From assembly GCF_024586455.1 (NCBI RefSeq), contig NW_026089624.1, forward strand, positions 4,617,341 to 4,681,340: 64,000 nt of DNA, in the 5' to 3' direction. The DNA comes from Bactrocera neohumeralis. Its lineage: Eukaryota; Arthropoda; Insecta; Diptera; Tephritidae. The notes under the pieces are model-generated. The model searched no databases. It saw only the letters and a list, made by a program, of their open reading frames with translations, and had not been told where the DNA came from. Shown piece by piece: positions 57,454-64,000 of this stretch. Position numbers and translations under genes: made by a program. Positions within the stretch are counted from its first letter, which is position 1, and every line of letters begins with the position of its first letter.

Positions 57454-57798
57454 TAAGGGGTTCCAGTGGTCTAGAATTTTCCAAAAATCGATTTTTTTTT
57501 TGGTTGGTTCGAAAGTCTAGTCCTTTAAGAATATACTGTAAAATTTTTGGAAGGATATTCACATTATTTTAGCTTCTATAGCCGTTTTAGCAGGTAGCGC
57601 GAGTTATGAATTAAAACGTTGCTTTCTATTCTGTAGCAAGAATCAGTCTGACTCTGCCATCAGATCAGCAACTCGAGTCTGCCCCGCACATTCCAACAGA
57701 CTCAAAATATGCTGAGTCTGCTGTTTTGGTCACGTACTGGCTGATCATGCGATGAGGTGCACGACTGCATGCCGTCAGACGTAACCTGAGATGTAACT
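57454..57798 (-). other. errantivirus LTR start, copy 2
   Basis: Equivalent to 30764 in copy 1: purine-rich GGCTCGGGGAG, then AGTTACATCTCAGG from 57798 downward. The extent toward the Helitron is uncertain. Confidence 0.5.
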
Positions 57799-58586
57799 CT
57801 CCCCGAGCCACTCTGAGAAGTCTTCTGACTTCTTTTATTTATAATTTTCAAACTTATTTTTCCATTTTTTTTTACATAAGTAAATAGTAACAATAATTAT
57901 ACTTATTAATATTGTTATAATTAGTGAGGCACTTATGCTATAGGATACGTTTTTATGATATTTTAGTTCCTCTATTTCTTTAATGTTCTTGAAATGATTT
58001 GGTACAATATCTTCAAATTTTATTTTTGACTCCTAGCTTTGGTTTAAAATTTTACAGGATGTATCAGTCTATCAACAAATTTAGTCTTGTTGTTACTAAA
58101 TTTTTCATCATTAATTTTAATTCCACATTTCTCAAAATTTAATATATAGTTATTTTGCAGTACAAAATCTCTGTCATCACAATTTTGTATAAGTTTCAAA
58201 TTTTTTGCATTCTTGATGATCAAAGTATCATCGCTTATTTCTTGTATTATTGTAGTATTGTTATATTTAAATTCACAAGCGTTAAAAAAATACAATTCCT
58301 ACTTAATTTTAGTTTTCTTAATAACGTATTATCTTCATATTTATAATGTTACAATTTTTTCATCCTCATGAACTATTTGCAATTTGCAACTCTTTGGTAT
58401 TTGAATGGCGAACACAAGTGCTTCATTTTTGAAAGCTACTACTCCTACCTTGGCCAGTTTCAGTTTATAAAAATCTATGTCAAAGTTATCTATTTCTTCT
58501 TTAGTTAACATCCCCGGATGTATTAAGTTGTTTCTAGCGGCGGCTATATTATTTTGAACTTCATGTATCTTCCCTTCTATACGTGA
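57799..58586 (-). pseudogene. env: second errantivirus-type env, C-terminal part, copy 2
   Basis: Pieces: 58592-58341 (GKIHEVQNNIAAARNNLIHP ... FAIQIP), 58295-58044 with the Cys-containing ectodomain (ACEFKYNNTTIIQEISDD; NCDDRDF; KCGIKINDEKF), and the membrane segment near 57915. A run-length difference from copy 1 (T6 versus T5 near 58205) keeps the 58295-58044 part open here. Separated from its upstream half by mariner. Confidence 0.65.
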
Positions 58587-59514
58587 GTTCAAAAAGTATC
58601 GCGAATTTTGAATTTTTGCGGGTTACGTATATTCGAATTTCGAATTTTTGTGGCGTTATGTTGGTACTCATGTCTCTCACTTATGCCGAGCTCGGCCATT
58701 TTGAATGTTCATTTAATTGTTGACAGCTTCTTTTCTTGCACGTGTTTTGGATCGTCTTCGATTTTTACCTATTCAAAAAAATGGATCAAAGAACCTGTGT
58801 CAAATTTTGTGTGAAAAACGAAATTAGGTGCGCGGATGCATTCCGAATGTTGACTGTGGCATACGGAGAAGCTACCTTGGACCGAAGCAACGTTTATCGG
58901 TGGTACAAAATGTTCTCAGAAGGCCGAGAAGATGTGAACGACGAAGAGCGTGCCGGACGCCCGAGCACTTCATCAACAGACGAAAAAATTAATGAAGTGC
59001 AGAAAATGGTATTGGCCAATCGTCGAATCACCGCTAGAGAAGTTGCTGAGGACCTAAACATATCGATTGGCAAGTTATGCGCAATTTGCGCGAAGCAATC
59101 CGCCAGAAACGCCCGGATTTGTGGAAGAACAAAAATTTGCTTTTGCACCACGATATCGCCCCTGCTCACACATCGTTGCTTGTGCGCGACTTTTTGGCCA
59201 AAAATATCACACTAATGATGCCGCAGCCACCATATTCCCCAGATCTGGCCCCCTGTGACTTTTTCTTGTTCCCCAAACTGAAGAGGCCCATGAAAGGACG
59301 ACGTTACGCTTCTCTTGACGAGATAAAGACGGCATCGAAGGAGGAGCTGCAGAAGATAAGAAAAAGGATTTTTTCAAGTGCTTCGAAGATTGGAAAAACC
59401 GTTGGCACAAGTGTATAATATCTCTTGGGGATTACATTGAAGGGGACGAAATAGATATTTATGAATAAATAAATAATTTTTGAAAAAACACAAAATTCGC
59501 GATACTTTTTGAGC
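58587..59514 (+). mobile_element. mariner element, internally deleted, copy 2
   Basis: TIRs 58587-58610 and 59491-59514 match at 23 of 24 positions. The transposase starts at 58748 (MDQRTCV...). After the HTH and EVAEDLNISIG, an internal deletion joins to a frameshifted QVMRNLREAI-type segment. The first catalytic Asp block (GDExW) is gone. HHDIAPAHTSLL and PPYSPDLAPCDFFLFP hold the second and third Asp. Non-autonomous. The outer TA target duplication is not resolved. It sits in antisense orientation in env. Confidence 0.88.
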
Positions 59515-59734
59515 ACACCTCCTTTTGTATCTGATTTAATTCTTTTAATATTTTACTCTTGTCATTCTTTACTATTGTTTTCATTAAATTAATTGACTCG
59601 TTAAAATGCTCATTTATAATAATCTGCTTATTGATATTTGTAATTGCATTGTGCGAATTTCCCTCTATTACTTCTAAATGACTAATTATATCCTGTCGGT
59701 CCTCCTCGTCCATTACCCCGAACAACCATTTATA
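59515..59734 (-). pseudogene. env: second errantivirus-type env, fusion region, copy 2 (cut by gap)
   Basis: The same minus-strand coding as 39506-39725 (YKWLFGVMDEEDRQDIISHL, NKQIIINEHFNESINL), up to the gap. The furin-like site would be inside the gap. Confidence 0.7.
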
Positions 59735-59834
59735 NNNNNNNNNNNNNNNNNNNNNNNNNNNNNNNNNNNNNNNNNNNNNNNNNNNNNNNNNNNNNNNNNN
59801 NNNNNNNNNNNNNNNNNNNNNNNNNNNNNNNNNN
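59735..59834. other. assembly gap (100 N)
   Basis: Exactly 100 N. Left flank is env copy 2 and right flank is an unrelated LINE fragment. Confidence 0.99.
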
Positions 59835-60310
59835 TGAGGTAGGAAATACTGTCTCTGCCGCAGTAATGGCACGGTGATTCCAAGCTTTCTGGCGATTTCT
59901 ATACACGGTGAAATTGTCGATTTGCGTCCAGGTTTGATTTCCCTTTGGACGTCCGATCTTACTGTTTCGTAGAGAGTACTGTTGTAACATTTAAAAAGCT
60001 TAGGTATGAGTTTCATTAGGTTCAGTTCGAATCTCTCTTCGATTGTGGGTAAGCCGGCTTCCACTAGGACGAATATGGTGGGCGATTTTGGAAATGCGCG
60101 AATGCTTCTGCTTACTGCCATGTGGTACAGAGAGTACAGTTTTTTGATGTAGTTTTTCGCGCAATTACCCTCGTTACATTTATTAGAGTTGCAGAGTTGA
60201 TTAAACAATGTTTAGATGATAGATATTTGATAATATTCAGTCGGGCAGCCAGTTGCTTTCTTAAGTACAAACAATGTTCCTTAAAGGTAAGTTTCTTATT
60301 TTACACCTAA
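59835..60310 (-). mobile_element. LINE ORF2 C-terminal fragment
   Basis: Minus strand: LAARLNIIKYLSSKHC (about 60260-60215), then after a shift NYIKKLYSLYHMAVSRSIRA and VEAGLPTIEERFELNLMKLI (about 60125-60020), the thumb and post-RT region of I/Jockey/R1-type LINEs. It is cut by the gap. The RT core upstream is absent. Confidence 0.6.
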
Positions 60311-61431
60311 AACTTAACTTACACCTAAGAACTTAAGACTATTAGTGTTTGAGATAGGGTGGTTATTGTAAATAATTGTAAAGTAATCACATTTATGCTT
60401 GCGACAGATGTGGAAATTTTTGTATTTATTTACAGCTACATTGGCGCCCGAAGATTCGGACCATATATTTAGATCCCTAAGAATATTTGTGCATCATTAA
60501 AAAATGTGTCGAATAAAATAAAAAGTTTTCGGTAAAAACTTGATTGGTAGTATAAAAGTTTCGTATATATGTATGTGTATGTAATATGTCGAAAAGGAGA
60601 TTCTATGGTAAGTAAGAGTTTCAAGGAAAATCGATAAAACAGATAATTTTGTGTATACCGAAATGATTGAATTGAATTTCATCAAAGATTGTGTTCAGAC
60701 GAGAACTCTTTTATGTGAATAAGAGTTTTGAATTAAATTAGTAAACCAAAAACGCTTTTAATTGCCGCGTATAATCGTGCTTATGTGTAACTGAAAACAA
60801 TTTTAAGTTAAATAAGAGTTGTTTTATTTTTGTTTCGAATTATGTAATTCACTAGTATTCAATTTAATTTTATTAAATAATTTGATGTTAATCGTATGTA
60901 TATATTTGTATATGTATATATATTTATGGTTTTTTTAGTTTATTATGTGCAAACGAGAGCTCGTTTTAGAGATCACTGCGCTTTGTACATATGCATGTAT
61001 GTATTTACATATGTATTACGCCTTATTATGTTTTACACAATCCAGCTTGTTTTTGTTGATCAAAAACCAAGGGGTATTGTGGGATATTGTAGGATATATG
61101 TATATAGCAATGTGGACTTTGCAGTAATATGCGTATTTACATATGTGACGATACACGATTTTACAAATATTTTAAGAGTATTATTATAATAAATTTTCCG
61201 CCGCTTAAAAACGTACTGATCGCAGCCAGTATTAAATTGACAATTTAATTGAAAAAAAAACTGGTGCGTGGAGTCCCTACGCGCGGAAGAAGTTAAACTT
61301 CTTAGTGATATTCCAAGAAATGCATATCATTTTGTATGAAAGAAAACTACCGAGATGGAAAGCATAAAAATATGGTGGAGTGACCAACACTTTCTTAAAT
61401 TCACATACAACAACATACAGAATTCAATTTG
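60311..61431. other. AT-rich stretch, possible LTR/PBS-like site
   Basis: Mostly AT-rich DNA with ATGTAT microsatellites (60560-60600 and 60890-61010). TTACAGCTACAT followed by TGGCGCCCGAAGATTCGGA at about 60444 has the look of an LTR end and a primer-binding site, but I found no matching LTR or gag. No gene recognised. Confidence 0.35.
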
Positions 61432-62015
61432 CACCTTATCTATGCTTTTTTTGTCGATTGCTGTCTTGTTTCGGGCTCATACGCATAGATCCATGATTCG
61501 TCACCTGGGACGATCTTATAAACGCCTTTTGAAGCACCGCGATCGTATTTTTTCAGCATTTCTTCACACCAATCCACACGAGCATTTCTTTGAGCGATTG
61601 TCAAACTGTGCGGGATCCAACGAGAACAAACCTTTTTTACGGCCTGGTGTTTATGCAATATCGAATGTATGCTGGTGGGAGAAATGCATAGGCATGCCTC
61701 TATCTGAAGGTATGTCACATGACGGTCTTGCATTATCAGTTCACGTACGGCATCGATGTTTTCTGGCACAACGGCTGTTTTTGGACGACCTTCACGGAAT
61801 TCGTCTTTGAGCGAGCGTCGGCCACGATTGAATTCGTTGTACCAGTTTTTCACAGTGCTATAGGATGGTGCTCTCATAGCCATACAAAGATTTTAGTTCA
61901 TCAATGCACTCTTGTTGTGATAATCGACGTCGAAAGTTGAGAAAAATGATCTCACGGAAATGTTCACGACATACAAGCGATTCCCTGGTTGAAAGCAAAA
62001 ATTTAAACAAGCAAA
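61432..62015 (-). mobile_element. mariner transposase fragment, different lineage
   Basis: Minus strand: EHFREIIFLNFRRRLSQQEC (about 61965-61905), then after a shift the open part 61883-61440 (APSYSTVKNWYNEFNRGRRS; EGRPKTAVVPENIDAVREL; SRWIPHSLTIAQRNARVDWC; GDESWIYAYEPETRQQS). GDESW carries the first catalytic Asp. The protein stops just after it, and the second and third Asp blocks are missing. N-terminal HTH domains intact. TIRs not seen. Confidence 0.85.
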
Positions 62016-62089
62016 TCGAAATTTTTTATATTCGTTGGGAGTGTAATCATGGGCATTCATACATACATATGTACATATATTTATTTCTC

Positions 62090-63790
62090 TTCACAGCGTG
62101 AATTCTGTGGTAGTGAGGTGAATTCCTTACTATAAAACCATAGAACATAAAACATAGAGAAGGTGCAGGTTCGACAGCGAACATTTGATAAAATTGCGAC
62201 ACGGAATCTCACCACACAACTACAGAATTCACGCTGGGAAATGTTAACATTTTTAACAGTTCCCACATACTCAAACAGAGAATATGAAGAAAAATAATAT
62301 ATGTACGGCATATGATGCCATAGCATGTATGCGCAATCAAGGAATATTGAAGAAAAATATGAAGACACATAAATATATGTATGCATGCTCCTTATGATAC
62401 TCCCAACACAGCATGGTGATATTTCCATGCTTCAATTTTGCTTTCGCAATGTATGCAAATATGTATGCTTTTGCGTTTTGCCGTCGGCATTTCCATATTG
62501 GCATGTAAAAATAATTATGATATGAGTATAATTTTGTATGAATGCATGCATAGTACTATTTACAGTCAATTTGGACTTGTATATTTAATAAATTAATTTG
62601 ATTTTTACATAATATACTATACTAACAAATATTTTTGCATTATGTTTCTTATTAATAGAAATTGAATTTATCTCAAAAATATATAAATATATCGTCTATC
62701 ATATCAATCTTATTATCTGCCCATATGATTGCATGTATGTATACGCAAGTGCGCATTCAGAAATTCAAATCATGATTTTATCACTTATCAATACATTACA
62801 TGTGCGCCGATTGATCTGCATGTTAATATACATTCATTTATGCTTATACTTTTGTTTGTACATATATTATATTTGTATACACTTCCGAACAAATAATGCA
62901 CAAGCATACAAACATACATATGCGTACACATGTGAATATGTCACCAACAAAAAATTGAAACATTGTTCTACAAAAACAACAATTGCCTAAATAGCATAAG
63001 CATGGCAAGTCAATATGGCAGCCGAATTGGCGAAACCCAAATGTAGTAAATTTTACAGCAAGAACAATTTCATTCATAAACGCAGGCGCGAATTCCACAA
63101 GCGACCTCGCTTCATTCATAAAAACAGACGCCGTAACATCTCCCCGAGCATGCCTTTGCCAACAAGCGTCTTTTCGCGACGATGGCAAGAGCTAAAACTC
63201 ATAAATTGAACAACTTTCTGATGTTTCTTCGCAGGAAGAAGTGACAAAAGTGGGAACATAGCCGTTTTTGATTTACAATATTTGTCTATTCAAAAGTATT
63301 TCTCCGTGTCTCGCAAAAATCAGCGTCGATATGTATGCACGCTCATACATCTTCATACATATTTACGCTGGTTTGTTGGCGGAGCTGTACGGCGGCAAGG
63401 GAAGCGGTGACAATTGGCGGCCATTCGTTTAGTTTTTCCGGCACAGCTTGGATTTTCTATCATCACACAAGTGCTGAACACAATGAGCGCGACAGACTGC
63501 AAACGACATCTGTCAAATATTAGAATACACACGTTCTTAGAGGCACAGTTATTGAGCCAGCTGCACAACTACATAACTGTGTCCATAAGAACGTGTGTAT
63601 TCGCGATCAATGTGTTCAGCACTTGACTCTTTGACAAAACACCAGTTTCGGCCATTGGTTGACCGTGACAACGGAGATGCGAAAGATGCGTGCGACACTT
63701 GTTATTATGAATGTATGTACATATGTATGTGGCCCGCATTTGCTTTCGTAAACATATAGACAAATGTGCCAAGGAAATAATATGTATATG
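62090..63790 (-). repeat. unclassified repeat, inverted long copy of 6650-7600
   Basis: Homologous in reverse order to 6650-7600. It contains two extra blocks (about 62525-62740 and 62990-63440) not present at 6.6-7.6 kb, so either this is the fuller version or it received insertions. A short plus-strand frame at 63015-63209 (basic, Arg/Lys-rich) has no known match and is probably chance. Confidence 0.65.
63468..63622. repeat. imperfect palindrome in the right-end repeat
   Basis: CAAGTGCTGAACACAATGAG (63468) is inverted near 63622 as CAATGTGTTCAGCACTTG, and AATACACACGTTCTTA (63525) as TAAGAACGTGTGTATT (63587). The left copy of the repeat (about 6905-6990) has only one arm, so the palindrome arose after divergence or was lost there. 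Confidence 0.75.
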
Positions 63791-64000
63791 TACAAGTTAA
63801 CGCAACATACGCCGAAATTGGCTTATATAGCTTTTACAAATAACCAATCACTAAAAGCTTACGTAAGCATGCGACTTGGACAGCGGTCGCTATCCCACGG
63901 TTAAACGACACCACACGCGCATCCAGAGTAAATGACGATACAGCGCCGCCGCTACTTGAGAACGTCAGTGGTACTTTTCAACAACAACAACGACTTCAAT
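63791..64000. other. right edge, nothing recognised
   Basis: GC-richer than its surroundings (63860-63960). No open frame or element end can be identified within the window. Confidence 0.4.

Larger units (their letters stand above)
55181..59734. repeat. dispersed duplication, copy 2
   Basis: Homologous to 28147-31913 plus 39092-39875. It is continuous here and ends exactly at the second 100-N gap. In copy 1 the homology continues past the equivalent of the gap edge into unique sequence, so copy 2 was truncated by the assembly gap. Confidence 0.95.

Noticed and set aside
61355..61810. 151-codon plus-strand frame
   Set aside because: Lies opposite the mariner transposase on the minus strand, which has clear motifs.
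63015..63209. Short Arg/Lys-rich plus-strand frame
   Set aside because: Only 64 codons, no homologue recognised, inside an unclassified repeat, and without a conserved counterpart in the left copy.

Overview
The window looks like transposon-dense DNA from a higher dipteran. A tephritid-like fly is plausible from the CATACATATGTATGTA-type microsatellites and the mix of BEL/Pao, errantivirus-env, Helitron, mariner, hAT and RTE-type elements, but this is inference. No convincing host gene, tRNA or rRNA was recognised in 64 kb. Nearly every readable protein fragment belongs to a mobile element, and nearly all carry stops, frameshifts or deletions. The landscape fits pericentromeric heterochromatin or a transposon-graveyard locus.

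Left part (1-14452): a Helitron helicase tail ends at 753. A decayed BEL/Pao retrotransposon follows (about 1765-5470), and behind its integrase sits the C-terminal half of an errantivirus-type envelope gene with a polypurine tract and LTR start (7685-8898). The stretch from RNase H to this LTR start (3359-8897) is repeated head to tail (8898-14452) and runs into a 100-N assembly gap.

Middle (14553-28075): an RTE-like fragment is followed by a Ty3/Gypsy element with both LTRs (17436-25510). An RTE-like element with an 11-bp target duplication is nested in it, and inside that sits an unclassified DNA transposon with about 320-bp terminal inverted repeats and an 8-bp target duplication (20599-23093). 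LINE and RTE fragments follow.

Right-centre (28147-39900): one copy of a duplicated block (Helitron 5' half, LTR start and 3' part of a second errantivirus env on the minus strand, mariner inserted in env). Its mariner was split by a Jockey-like LINE (31914-36292) and an RTE-like element (36293-39091). The second copy (55181-59734) is uninterrupted, extends through the Helitron helicase to the Helitron 3' end at 52780, and stops at a second 100-N gap.

Between the two copies (40000-52700): a Tc1/mariner scrap, a second and more complete copy of the unclassified transposon (40516-43818), a hAT element with an 8-bp target duplication (43994-47263), another RTE copy, LINE RT and ORF1 scraps, and a short Helitron remnant. 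Right end (59835-64000): LINE tail, mariner fragment, and a diverged inverted copy of the sequence at 6650-7600.

The most interesting signals are the two-copy long-TIR transposon with a shared frameshift at an A9 run, the perfectly dated triple nesting, two distinct envelope remnants separated from their pol genes, and two large duplications that each end exactly at a scaffold gap.
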